From: Allodiplogaster sudhausi
Lineage: Eukaryota; Nematoda; Chromadorea; Rhabditida; Diplogasteridae
Length of the DNA: 64,000 bases
Reading direction: 5' to 3'
Assembly (NCBI GenBank): GCA_945643635.1
Contig: CALZFC010000277.1
Coordinates: 666,501 to 730,500, forward strand
Positions 10,627-22,688 of the stretch are shown here, one piece after another. Position 1 is the stretch's first letter. Each line of letters opens with the position of its first letter. The translations under genes were made by a program, and so were the position numbers. Under the pieces are notes generated by a model, which saw only the letters and a list, made by a program, of their open reading frames with translations, was not told the origin of the DNA and made no database searches.

Positions 10627-11574
10627 AAATAACTTGCTTTGCTTGCATTCTGATTGTGAAGGAGAAGAATTCGCCGTGCCTGCAGGTCCTTTTCCGCTAC
10701 CACCCAGAATGATGTGGATCTAAACGTCTTCATCCAAAAAAAAACTCTTCAACTTTCTGAATTTATTATATTATTATAGCAAACAAATAAAGTATCGGCA
10801 GTTCAAGTTCAGTGTGTTTAGTTTAAGAGGGGAACAGACGGCGACAACGCTCGGTCGATCGGGTAATCAGTCGAAGCCCGTTTCCTCCCATCCGCCGGCA
10901 CACTAAAGAATAGGGCAAGACAAATCTATAGGCTGATGGAAAAGCCCCCATCCCCCTCATTGACCCTGGAAAAGAAGCAGAAATCGCAAGAAATACTAAT
11001 TTTTTCCGGATATCGAGCCACGGAACACGTACACGAACTCGTTATTGATCACCCCTTTTATTCATATTATATGTATCTTTCCACTTGATAGCACTAAGTT
11101 ACTTCAATTTTTCACAGGAATTTTTTTTACTTCTTTTATAACACAACTTCCACAACATCCTGGGTGGACATATGAGACGTCAACTTCTAAATTCGCCATC
11201 AACTGCAACTACATATACACGAGTAAATCCAATTTTTCAAACTAGCTGGCGCCAATGAAGGAATCAAGAATCGCTTGCACCATCAATTTTTCCCCTAAAC
11301 TTCAATTTGTCATAATTATCTCACTCGTTCAAAGACCCGATGTCGAGTTTCAGAGACCTTCAAAACACATTACTCAAACAATTTAAGTAAAAAAACAATT
11401 CCAAAATTTAAAAAAAATCGGCAGACGCCCACACTAGAAAATCTTTGCGACAAATCGGAAGTTTGCGAATAACCAGTTTTTTTTTTAAATAAGAATGTCA
11501 CCCCTTGTACGCCTCCAAAGATGCAACTACTACTGTTCACACTTCATTGTATGCAGTCATCGAAATGGCCATCT

Positions 11575-12790
11575 TTGGCCGCCGGGCACGAACGCCAGAC
11601 ACAAAATCGACCAGAACACGCCATTTTAATAACTTTCCAACACCTTACGCACCTCCTAACATGCTAAAATCATACGTTCACGGCAATTTACAGGCAGCCG
11701 TAAAAATTAAAATAAAAATTGGCGCCAACAAGGGCACCAGTCACAAATTTAACCGAAAACGCTAAATTTTTATAACTCCCAACCCCTTTAAAATTTCCAA
11801 ACACTGTTATTTCTACTTTTCACGCTCCTTTACTTACAGGTTTCCACGTACGCAACGATGGGCGCCTATTTTTACTTACAAACTTACACCTTTCACTCAT
11901 GCAACACTTATATTTCAAATTTTCACTCTTCTTCGCATCCAGGCTTCCAAATATTCGACGGTGGACGCCAAGTTTAGACGCCAGAAACAAATTCCGCCAA
12001 AACTAGCAACTATTGATAACATTTACGCAATACAACCAACGAAGAAGCAATATTTCAGACTTCAAATGTAGACACCGTGTCTCACTATGTCAATAATATA
12101 ACATCCTTCAAAACACCCTCATTAATCAATTTTTCAACTTTTCAAAATTTAATATTGTGAGATAGAAACGATGGCCGTCACCAAGGGCGCTAGATACAAA
12201 ATTGACCAAAACACACAATTGTTACAGACGAAAATATGCGCAACGAAGGGCGCCAAGCATGGGCGTCAGCCACAAATTTAGCCAAAACAAGCTATTCTAC
12301 AACTCTGCCACCCGTTTCACCCATTCAAACACTCCATCCCTACTTTTCACGCACTTTTACATAAAGGTATGCGCAACGAAAGGCGCCAAACATCGGAGCC
12401 AGAGACAAATACAGAAGGAAACACGCTATATTTAATCAGATTTATTCAATACAACCAACGAGGAGGCAACATTTCACATTTTTACTCGCTTATCGTTCTT
12501 GGCGCCGGATCGAGCACACCTTCAAATGTAGACGCCGTGTTTCACTTTGTCAACAATATAACTTCCTTCAAAACACCCTAATTAATCATTTTTCAATATT
12601 CAAAATTCAATATTGAAGCATAGAAACATTAATCAAACAATTTAGTCAAAAAAATTCCAAAATTCCATATTGTCAAACGCCCACACCAGAAAATCTAAGC
12701 GCCAGTTCGGACGCCAGCTAAAAAAAAGACTTTTTTTTTAACGATTGGCGCCAACTTTAGCGTCAACAACAAATTTTGGGATTATAACCT
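11575..12790. repeat. Field of degenerate GGCGCC-containing repeats
   Basis: A core of the form GGCGCCAA, then about ten bases, then GGCGCCAG-ACAAATTTA-CCAAAAC recurs in diverged form near 11580, 11720, 11970, 12173, 12245, 12380, 12500, 12690 and 12747. Longer direct repeats overlie it: 12066-12172 matches 12528-12640, and 11370-11440 matches 12628-12700. It is an old, irregular tandem or nested repeat. Confidence 0.6.
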
Positions 12791-13477
12791 GGGTGATCTA
12801 CTTGCTAGATACAATTTAAAAGTGAGCTTGAATTATGGTATTTAATAATCCAGTAACTGACATACTTTGACGAATTCCAGGTTCTAAATCTGCGGCAATT
12901 CATTAGTTTAATTATATTACCACTGGACAAGCAACATATTGTTCATCTCTAAGATGCTCCATTACTATATATATGAAAGCGAATTATTTATACCAAACTA
13001 CGAAAACGTTCGCCCAGTTCGGCGAATTCCAGGTCTCAATTACACTATAAGTAGTTAAGACTTTTCGCGAGATCGGCCTGGCTTCAATATGGATCATTTA
13101 TGGGCTTTTTGTTATTCAATACAGTTAAATCATTGAGTACTAATGATAAATACTTGTTACTTCTCAATTGAAGCACTTTATTCGTGAAATTCAGATAGGT
13201 CCGGTCCCAAAGTTTAACTACCCCGCCCGCACAAATTCCCGCCGAACTCGGCAAATTTTCGCCGAGGTCGGCGAACTTTCGCCGAGGTCGGAGAACCTCG
13301 GCGAATTCCCGTCTAGCTCGCTTAAATATTATTATTTTTTTACTTATATAAATTCTATTTAATTATTTGCGTATTATTTATGTGATATACATTATTTAAA
13401 AAAAATATTAAGATGTATTAAGAATTTTTTTTAATAATTGGTCAAAAAATTACGAAACAAGTCAGATCGCTGATCTT
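12131..13477. other. Spacer without recognisable gene
   Basis: AT-rich sequence holding the end of the GGCGCC repeat field, and two clusters of GCCGAG-type palindromes at about 13005-13075 and 13230-13320. No exon with coding character and matching splice sites was found. Confidence 0.6.
13230..13320. repeat. GCCGAG palindromic repeat cluster
   Basis: Three to four copies of TTCGCCGAGGTCGGCGAA-like palindromes followed by GAATTCCCGTCTAGCTCGC, matching the intron 23 copy at 1160-1232. A weaker relative is at 13005-13075. Confidence 0.75.
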
Positions 13478-15041
13478 CAACTCTATCTTCAAAATTCGAG
13501 CATCTAGGGCAAGTAATCATACATTAGACGCATGTGCATACATACATGTACATATAGAGTCGTCATCCTTCTCGCTCAGCAAAACTTGTTACAAAGGGCT
13601 CAGTAACTCGGCATCTTGTTGGACGAGGACATCAAACTTGGATGGTAGTCTCCTTCGCATGTGTGGTTGACGACGTCCAGATGGACGGAGAATTCTGTTT
13701 GATACGTTAGATTGAAGATTTTAGTTCGGAAACTTTAGCATGTGACTGGTATGGCACAGGCCATTCTCGCACGCACATGCAGATATGTACGCAACGCGTC
13801 CGCTTGCGTCTTCGGTTTAATTACCCAAGTTTGAGGTACTAATTCGATCTGGCTCACTGAAAGGTGTGGCCTAAACCACAAATTTTGGAACGGCTCTGCT
13901 TAGGTGGAGCCAAAAATTATGTGAAAAAGATAGAGAAGCTACTCTATCTCCAAAATTCAAGCATCTAGGGCAAGTAATCATACATTAGGCGCATGTACAT
14001 ACATACATGTACATATAGAGTCGTCATCCTTCTCGCTCAGCAAAACTTGTTACAAAGGGCTCAATAACTCGGCATCTTGTTGTACGAGGACATCAAACTT
14101 GGATCGGTTTAATTACCCAAGTTTGAGGTACTAATTCGATCTGGCTCACTGAAAGGTGTGGCCTAAACCACAAATTTTGGAACGGCTCTGCTTAGGTGGA
14201 GCCAAAAATTATGTGAAAAGGATAGAGAAATTACTCTATCTTCAAAATTCGAGCATCTAGGGCAAGTAATCATACATTAGACGCATATACATACATACAT
14301 GTACATATAGAGTCGTCATCCTTCTCGCTCAGCAAAACTTGTTACAAAGGGCTCAGTAACTCGGCATCTTGTTGGACGAGGACATCAAACTTGGATGGTA
14401 GTCTCCTTCGCATGTGGCGTTGACGACGTCCAGATGGACGGAGAATTCTGTTTGCTACGTTAGATTGAAGATTTTAGTTCGGAAACTTTAGCATGTGACT
14501 GGTATGGCACAGGCCATTCTCGCACGCACATGCAGATTTGTACAGAACGCGTCCGCTTGCGTCTTCGGTTTAATTACCCAAGTTTGAGGTACTATTTCGA
14601 TCTGGCTCACTGAAAGGTGTGGCCTAAACCACAAATTTTGGAACGGCTCTGCTTAGGTGGAGCCAAAAATTATGTGAAAAGGATAGAGAAATTACTCTAT
14701 CTTCAAAATTCGAGCATCTAGGGCAAGTAATCATACATTAGACGCATATACATACATACATGTACATATAGAGTCGTCATCCTTCTCGCTCAGCAAAACT
14801 TGTTACAAAGGGCTCAGTAACTCGGCATCTTGTTGGACGAGGACATCAAACTTGGATGGTAGTCTCCTTCGCATGTGGTGTTGACGACGTCCAGATGGAC
14901 GGAGAATTCTGTTTGCTACGTTAGATTGAAGATTTTAGTTCGGAAACTTTAGCATGTGACTGGTATGGCACAGGCCATTCTCGCACGCACATGCAGATAT
15001 GTACGCAACGCGTCCGCTTGCTTCTTCGGTTTAATTACCCC
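13478..15041 (-). repeat. Short satellite block, about four monomers, inverted
   Basis: Monomer starts (CTCTATCTYCAAAATTCRAGC) at about 13483, 13942, 14234 and 14695. They are the reverse complement of the satellite at 30202-64000. The second monomer lacks about 160 bp, giving a 292-bp spacing. The block ends abruptly in TTTAATTACCCC at 15041. Confidence 0.95.
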
Positions 15042-15800
15042 TATATAGTTAATGGTAAACTAAACCGGATGCCCCGAGGGGTTTGAGCAGTACCAGAAAA
15101 TAGCGTATTGTTCATACTATTTCTACAGCATATTGCTTTCCCCGCCGTTTGTCGTTTCTTCGAAATATATTTTTTGAAAATTAAGATAAACATTCGTGTA
15201 AACTACAGTACACCATTTAAAATTCTGCACTCAATTCACATCAAGTACGAATTCGAAGACAATAATTATCGAGCATATTTGGAGTTCCTTTCTGGATTTT
15301 GTTTTCGAAAGTTTTATTTATTCAAAACTAGCGTATTAAAATTAATTAAAATTTCTTGATGCCGTTATAAATGTTTATTTTAATGATTAAAATTTAAAAA
15401 ATCTTACGCTTGTTTTTATCGTGAGAAACATTCATTTCTGTATTGGGTTTTTAAAGTGCCTTGAATAATAGTGTCCGCGCGTGGTCGTACCAGGCATGGG
15501 ATGTAAAGGCACGTCTACGATCGGACACCATTCTCTGCCACCATTTTTGTGTCGTCTCACTATATCTTAACCCTCTCCCTCAGCAAAGTTTAAATAATTA
15601 ATATATCAAGAATTTTAATATATTTTATTAAAATCATAAAGCTATTTTTCTAATTTTAACTAAGTTTTCAGAATAATGCAATCTTAAGTTTGTTGTGCGT
15701 ATTCGTATTCCCTTTATGCTTCTTTATTTGCCTACATGAAATATATATTATACATGTATTAATGTAAGTATTTATGAAGTAGTGACGATTATATTTGCAG
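15042..15800. other. AT-rich spacer, no gene recognised
   Basis: Mostly AT-rich with stop codons in all frames. A GC-richer patch at about 15470-15560 shows no open frame of note. Confidence 0.5.
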
Positions 15801-15960
15801 AGGAGGAGTGCGGCCCTACCGAGCTGGCGGAGGGGTCAAATATGTCATGAGCTGCTGCGAAGGAGGCGAATGCATCTTCACTGCTGAAAGCAGCATTACT
15901 CAGCTCACCGCAATGCACGTCATGTCACGAGACGAGATAATAATAGAGAAAAGAGACTAA
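15801..15960 (+). other. Orphan terminal exon-like ORF
   Basis: A good acceptor (TATATTTGCAG, ending 15800) is followed by 52 open codons and TAA at 15958-15960. The peptide has protein-like composition: it begins GGVRPYRAGGGVKYVMSCCE, continues GGECIFTAESS, and ends EIIIEKRD. The cysteine pattern faintly recalls FLYWCH-type fingers, but that is weak. No upstream exon was identified. Confidence 0.3.
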
Positions 15961-16542
15961 CAATCAGCCTCTCTCTCTCTCTCTCTCTCGCTCTCTCTCT
16001 CTCACTCGCGCTTTCTCTCTCTCTCTCTCGCTCTCTCTCTCTCTTTCTCTCCCTCTCCCTCCCTCAATTCTCTTCACATATTCTGAAGAATACGAGATCT
16101 TCGGAATAATTTGCCTCTTGTGATTAGAATAATTGTAGTGCAAGTTCAGTGTTATCGATGTGTTGCTTAAAATAGTGACGATTGTTGAAATCTTGCGGTG
16201 CTTATAAATGTTTATACATGAAATGACAACAAAATCATACTTCCTTAAATTCAGACACCATAACGAGAACCGAAACTTCTTTAAATTCAGACACTACAGC
16301 ATATAAAAATTTGATAGAATAATTAAGAAATGTCGTTGAGAGATCATTTACACGTGCAATTAAGAGGAGGCAGAAAATTAGTAAAAATCGAAATCTAAGG
16401 GTTACTTCAAATTAATGTATGGCGTTCAAAGTGAAACTTCAAATGATATGAACAGCATTCAAGGTAATAATTAAAGTTGACACCAGGATTCGGCGAATAA
16501 TAAAATGTTCCGAAATTAGAATAAAAGAGTACAAAAGGCAAA
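15961..16542. repeat. (CT)n microsatellite and AT-rich flank
   Basis: CT-rich tract at about 15969-16062 with CG interruptions, then AT-rich sequence up to the start of the duplicated gene end. No gene seen in the remainder. Confidence 0.75.
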
Positions 16543-17586
16543 CCGCTTAGAGATCTCTCAATTCAGCCACCTTGGCGGGGGTCATGTTCGTGAAGCGATC
16601 TTCTGCTTCCTCATCGAACATCTTGATCTTCTCACATTTGGAGAAAGCGTCGTATGCCGACCGTCCTGATGACTTCACAAGAACGTTCGGCCTCCCCTGA
16701 ATGTTATAATATATATTTTACCTTTAGAACTGGCAGATCGGAAGGAAGCTATTCAAAAACTGCTTAATCTAACAATGACGGAGAGAAGGCCAACACGAGC
16801 GCCTTTGCGATCGAACGACATCAAGAGGATGGCGGTGCAGCAACGCCCCTTGGCTTCAGGAGGGCTGAGAAGAACAGCCTGGGAGCGGGGGGAGCTCTCT
16901 TTGCACTCAAGAATGACGATCGCATTGGTGCTGAAGTTGCGGCAATCGATCATCAGCGTTTTTTCAGCAGCTCGAAAAGGTCCACGTTGCGAGCAGCTTA
17001 ATCGAGCATGAGTGCGGCCTGAAAATTATTTATTCATATTCAGAAGAGATAGCTTGTGCTAATGTTTATGTATAAATAATATAAAATTGATTTATAGAAA
17101 TTTTTATGATTTATTAATAAAATTTTGTATGATTTAAAATAGACTGACATCTTTAATCGTCAGTTGAATGCGCGCGACTCGGAAAGCCATGGAGACGGGC
17201 ACGTTCACTGGAATGACTGCTCCTTCCTTCACGAAGTCGAACCGAAGTGCCGAAGTGATGGCGCTCATCATTCTGATTGGATCGACGGGATGCAGCGCTG
17301 GTTGACGAACGAGCCGAAGACCCTTTCCAACTCGCTGCGATCCGATGTCAACTGAACACAAAAGTTTTTTTTTTTATAAAATGGAAGCACCAATTGTGTG
17401 AATATATGTCAGTTTTTATGTAAGTTGGTTACCTCGATCAATCTCTTTGACAATCGGAGTGAGATCAGACTCCAAAATGGTGGCCGGACGGCCATTCTCG
17501 GGCAGAGCCTCCCCGGCGACGATTCCGTCCGCCGAAGGGCACAAAGGACACTGCCGTTCTCCCGGCTTGAAGTAGTCCGAGCCGTA
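16543..17586 (-). pseudogene. Partial duplicate of the SET gene 3' end (copy C), broken
   Basis: Direct duplicate of 1-1040 (offset 16542 rising to 16546 through small insertions). It holds exon 27 (16547-16696), exon 26 (about 16774-17018), exon 25 (about 17149-17351) and part of exon 24 (17433-17586). Two lesions lie in exon 26: a two-base insertion in a T run near 16962, and a change that turns a CAA codon into TAA near 16998. Exon 24 is cut off just before the WHYG motif, so the SET core is missing. It begins abruptly at the window-edge equivalent, so the duplication may extend left of the window. Confidence 0.9.
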
Positions 17587-17587
17587 A

Positions 17588-19403
17588 ATTGATTAATTAG
17601 GGTGTTTTGAAGGATGTTATATTATTGACATAGTGAGACACGGCATCTACATTTGAAGTCTGAAATATTGCTTCTTCGTCGGTTGTATTGCGTAAATGTT
17701 ATCAATAGTTGCTAGTTTTGGCGGAATTTGTTTCTGGCGTCTATACTTGGCGTCCACCGTCGAATTTTTTTGGAAGCCTGGATGCGAAGAAGAGTGAAAA
17801 TTTGAAATATAAGTGTTGCATGAGTGAAAGGTGTAAGTTTGTAAGTAAAAATAGGCGCCCATCGTTGCGTACGTGGAAACCTGTAAGTAAAGGAGCGTGA
17901 AAAGTAGAAATAACAGTGTTTGGAAATTTTAAAGGGGTTGGGAGTTATAAAAATTGGGCGTTTTCGGTTAAATTTGTGACTGGTGCCCTTGTTGGCGCCA
18001 ATTTTTATTTTAATTTTGACGGCTGCCTGTAAATTGCCGTGAACGTATGATTTTAGCATGTTAGGAGGTGCGTAAGGTGTTGGAAAGTTATTAAAATGGC
18101 GTGTTCTGGTCGATTTTGTGTCTGGCGTTCGTGCCCGGCGGCCAAAGATGGCCATTTCGATGACTGCATAGAATGAAGTGTGAACAGTAGTAGTAGCATC
18201 TTTGAAGGCGTAAAAGGGGTTAAAAAAAACTGGTTATTCGCAAACTTCCGATTTGTCGCAAAGATTTTCTAGTGTGGGCGTCTGCCGATTTTTTTTAAAT
18301 TTTGGAATTGTTTTTTTACTTAAATTGTTTGAGTAATGTGTTTTGAAGGTCTCTGAAACTCGACATCGGGTCTTTGAACGAGTGAGATAATTATGACAAA
18401 TTGAAGTTTAGGGGAAAAATTGATGGTGCAAGCGATTCTTGATTCCTTCATTGGCGCCAGCTAGTTTGAAAAATTGGATTTACTCGTGTATATGTAGTTG
18501 CAGTTGATGGCGAATTTAGAAGTTGACGTCTCATATGTCCACCCAGGATGTTGTGGAAGTTGTGTTATAAAAGAAGTAAAAAAAATTCCTGTGAAAAATT
18601 GAAGTAACTTAGTGCTATCAAGTGGAAAGATACATATAATATGAATAAAAGGGGTGATCAATAACGAGTTCGTGTACGTGTTCCGTGGCTCGATATCCGG
18701 AAAAAATTAGTATTTCTTGCGATTTCTGCTTCTTTTCCAGGGTCAATGAGGGGGATGGGGGCTTTTCCATCAGCCTATAGATTTGTCTTGCCCTATTCTT
18801 TAGTGTGCCGGCGGATGGGAGGAAACGGGCTTCGACTGATTACCCGATCGACCGAGCGTTGTCGCCGTCTGTTCCCCTCTTAAACTAAACACACTGAACT
18901 TGAACTGCCGATACTTTATTTGTTTGCTATAATAATATAATAAATTCAGAAAGTTGAAGAGTTTTTTTTTGGATGAAGACGTTTAGATCCACATCATTCT
19001 GGGTGGTAGCGGAAAAGGACCTGCAGGCACGGCGAATTCTTCTCCTTCACAATCAGAATGCAAGCAAAGCAAGTTATTTAAGCTTGTCGTTCGCCATTCC
19101 GTTGGCTGCTGGCCGTGGTAGCGTCTTGTTCTTCTCCACTGACCCTGTAAACAACATCTCCCATGCCTTCTCGCCATAGTTCAACCATCGTCTGACAGGG
19201 TTAAAGTCTTCGACAATCACCGTCACAACAAGACCACTTTTGTAAGTTTACTATAACATGCTGAAGAGTGAGATAAAAACAAACAGTGATAGAAAGAAAA
19301 AGAGTCAGATCTGAATTTGCGTATACCCCTGAACGTCAATCGGTAATTTGAAGATAATTTTGCAAAATCTTTGTGAATCCACACTCTCTCATTCTCTTTT
19401 TCA

Positions 19404-19440
<37 letters not shown>

Positions 19441-19860
19441 AGTCGATTTCCATTCCGCTTCATGTCCTGACCGGCGAGTGGTCAGCTCCCGCTCTCCCTC
19501 TCCTCCTTCATCGCATCGTGATTGTTGTGCTAAGCGTGTTTGCTTCGGTTGTTCATGTTATTTTACTTAACCCGCAGATATACTCTCTCTCTCCCTCTCT
19601 CTGTCTCTCTCTCTCTCTCTCGCTGTATGTACATATTTATGTATGTGTACCTCTGTTTCCCTACTCTGTATCTGCACCTTCTTTTCTCTTCATGTCCATA
19701 TGAACGCAGGGCATGTCATTGCCTTGAGGAGAGATTTTTTTTTAAATTATGGCTCACCCTGAATGAATGTATGTATACTTATGTATCCAGGCATTGAACT
19801 TAACAAGAGGATGAGCCTTTCACTTAGTTAGAAAACGGTGGAGAGAGTTGACAGAGCGGT

Positions 19861-19940
<80 letters not shown>

Positions 19941-21571
19941 ATAGGGTAGGCAGGCTGCTTTGACCGGAATCAGTTTACAAAGAGGAATCAAGAGTACTTT
20001 TACATTTAAAGAGAGATTCGATGCAACCGCCCTGCGGGCAGGCCTAGAGGTTTAAAATTTCACAGCAACATTGAAATTTCCATCGATTATGATTTATCTC
20101 TATCTCTCTCTGTATGTATATGTACCTTGTCTATCCTCCTTGGTATCATATCTCTCATATCGCCATGATTATGTAAGAATTATAATATGAATTCCAACTA
20201 CTTTGAAAGGCATCTGTGCATCCTCCCATGCTGTCTGAATTCTTGGTTGAGTGCCATGCACCAATTCATCTGTGATTCCTCACATGTCTCTCCATCGCCA
20301 CGCACATTAACGCGATAGGGTACGTAAAAGAGCAAACACTTCCTCTAAAAGAAAGAAAAAGAGAGAGAGAGAGACAGCAAGTGTTTATTAAATAGATTTT
20401 TTTTTTAAATATTTTGTTACTTCATTTTGTCTCCTATGTTCCTATCTATTTTTCTCTTGCTTTATGAGGTGACTTAGTAGAAAATCACTAAAGTTAGAAT
20501 GATAGAAGCAATATGGAAGAGAGCCTAAACCTGCTCGTTTCTCACCTCATAAGACGCGGACCTCACTCTCATCAGCCATTTGCACTCACTCCCATCTTTT
20601 ATCTGTGACCGCCTCGTGTGCAGAGTCATTAGAAAGCCACACTTTGTGTCTGTCTGGTTTGGTCAAATTCAGACTCTACGATCGTTCTGTCAAATAAGCG
20701 GCACTAACCACGTAACTCGAAGAGTCAGTCTGGAAGCGGCGACCAGGTTTGTTCGATGAAAGATCTTAATTTTTTTTAATTTATGAGAAAAGTACATATT
20801 TGAAAAACTTTTGAGTAAAATTACACTATTCCCATTCCCAGAGTACGAACTTTTTTGCTCTTTTTTCCGCTAATGTTCACCCCAACGGGTAATCCGGTTC
20901 GGGGAACACAGTAAGTGTGCGATATCTATCCTTTTTGCTTCAAACGATGTGTAAACCATGTCGTTTGCGTAATGTTCGTAACTTAAATCGCATTATCTCT
21001 CTCTCTCTTTTGCCTTCAGCTTCGTAAACGTTTTCGTAAACGTCGTATGTGCGAAGTCGTTCTTGACGTTCTGGCTATCTCACGATGGTTTCTTTGGCTG
21101 CAGCTCAATGTTTTCGGTGTCTCATAAATACTAATATTATAATATTGAATAAACAATATGAGGAATAAAGAATATGATAATTTTGCAACTAGCTGGACAA
21201 ACACATTACATGTTTTCTCCTTGATTTAATGAAAAGAAATTCATGAATTTTCTCACGATGGTTTCTTTGGCTGCAGCTCAATGTTTTCGGTGTCTCATAA
21301 ATACTAATATTATAATATTGAATAAACAATATGATGAATAAAGAATATGATAATTTTGCAACTAGCTGGACAAACACATTACATGTTTTCTCCTTGATTT
21401 AATGAAAATAAATTCATGAATATTCGTTACAAATAGATTTACATATACTCGCCAATTTGCATTGCAATTCGATCACGTTTGATGTTGACCACTTCGTATT
21501 TCGTGTTCATAAGTACAAACACCATTTTCTCATGGGCGGAAAGTTTTCATACTGTGATCTGATCGGCACTT
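17588..21571. repeat. Inverted repeat, inner right arm
   Basis: Reverse complement of 8318-12130. It starts directly after the broken exon 24 of copy C and ends at GATCGGCACTTT, where the insertion at 21572 begins. It contains the same microsatellites and GGCGCC repeats in opposite orientation, plus one extra tandem duplication. No independent gene recognised. Confidence 0.93.
21078..21423. repeat. 173-bp tandem duplication private to the right arm
   Basis: Two units (21078-21250 and 21251-21423), each starting TCTCACGATGG and differing at a few positions. The left arm has a single unit around 8465-8637. The duplication therefore arose after the palindrome formed, or was lost on the left. 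Confidence 0.9.
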
Positions 21572-22662
21572 TTCCCTGTACTCCTCATTAGCTCTTACGT
21601 GTCTGCGATCATTTTAGCGTGTGCGAGAGGGAGGCGTGGTTTGCGTGAGAGGCAGAAAAAAGCGAGAGCACGGCGAGAAAAAGAGAATTAAGAAAAAGAG
21701 ACATAAGCTCCTCCCCTCAGCCAACCAATAAGCTCTCAGTAAAACTCTTGCCGTCTACAGTATGATCAAATTCGTGCGAGGACCTTTGGCTCTTTAAACT
21801 CAAAAGTCTCAATTATGCTGTTTACAACTCTGTAAGTACACAATACATTCATAAATTCATAATAAATTGCAAAAAATCTGCGCAAGCAGAAAAAACACAC
21901 ATTGCACCTCATTTCGCTCATTTCTTCGCACCTCTTTGCACCTCATAATTATTGGCACTTTGCCAATTCGCGCTGCCTCAACCACACATGCAGCCAAACA
22001 CATGAAAAACATTAAATATATACACTTACAACTTACTTTTTCACTCTCTCTCTATTTCTCTGTCTTCCTCTCGCATTACTCTGTCTCTCTGCAAAAATAT
22101 GCATTTTTTCGTGTCCATTGAACGCATTCACAAGTCATTTAAAGTTTTTGGCACAATGCCAACATGTGTGCGTTTACGCATTTTTTTCGATTAAAACACA
22201 TTATAACACTTACAAAGAGACCGAAAGTTGACTCTCTCTCTATACCAGTGAATTTTACAAAGTAAGAGCTTTGTAATGAGCTACAGAGAGATGTATATAA
22301 TTCACGTTGAGCGTTCTCACAGACACTTACAAGTAAACGATCAAGTCCTGAAGAAGGCTGTTCACATTGAAAGAAAGAGAGAGAGACGACTTAGAGAGAG
22401 AAAGAGAGAGAGAGAGAGAGTTCTATCATGTCTCTCCCACTCTACTCTTACTCTCTGATTTTTTTTGTAATTTTATGTATCCTTTAAAGCAGTAAAACTC
22501 TCAAAATAAAATTTTTTTGGCACTTAGCCAACATTCCAAGTACGCATACCCAGCATCATTAACTCCCTTTGAAAACTCGGCAAGTGTAGGTTGCGCAAAT
22601 TCATAGGCATCCAGCGTTTTCGTCCAAAGTCGGTTTAATTTCCCAAGCTTGAGGTTGCTCTT
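21572..22662. other. Left part of the 5.9-kb insertion, no gene recognised
   Basis: Not present at the matching place in the left arm (8317/8318 are contiguous there). AT-rich, with a GA tract at about 22371-22421. A 25-base stretch at 22632-22656 (CGGTTTAATTTCCCAAGCTTGAGGT) resembles the satellite, suggesting a satellite remnant next to the retrotransposon 3' end. Confidence 0.5.
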
Positions 22663-22688
22663 GATTGATTGATTGATTTTATTACGCG

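Larger units (their letters stand above)
8318..12130. repeat. Inverted repeat, inner left arm (5' flank of copy A)
   Basis: Reverse complement of 17588-21571 with scattered substitutions and indels; matched positions sum to about 29706-29718 over most of the arm. It holds microsatellites, a GC-richer patch at 10810-10990, and the degenerate GGCGCC repeats beyond 11570. I see no convincing multi-exon gene. One 50-60 codon open stretch at 10456-10626 is listed separately. Confidence 0.93.
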
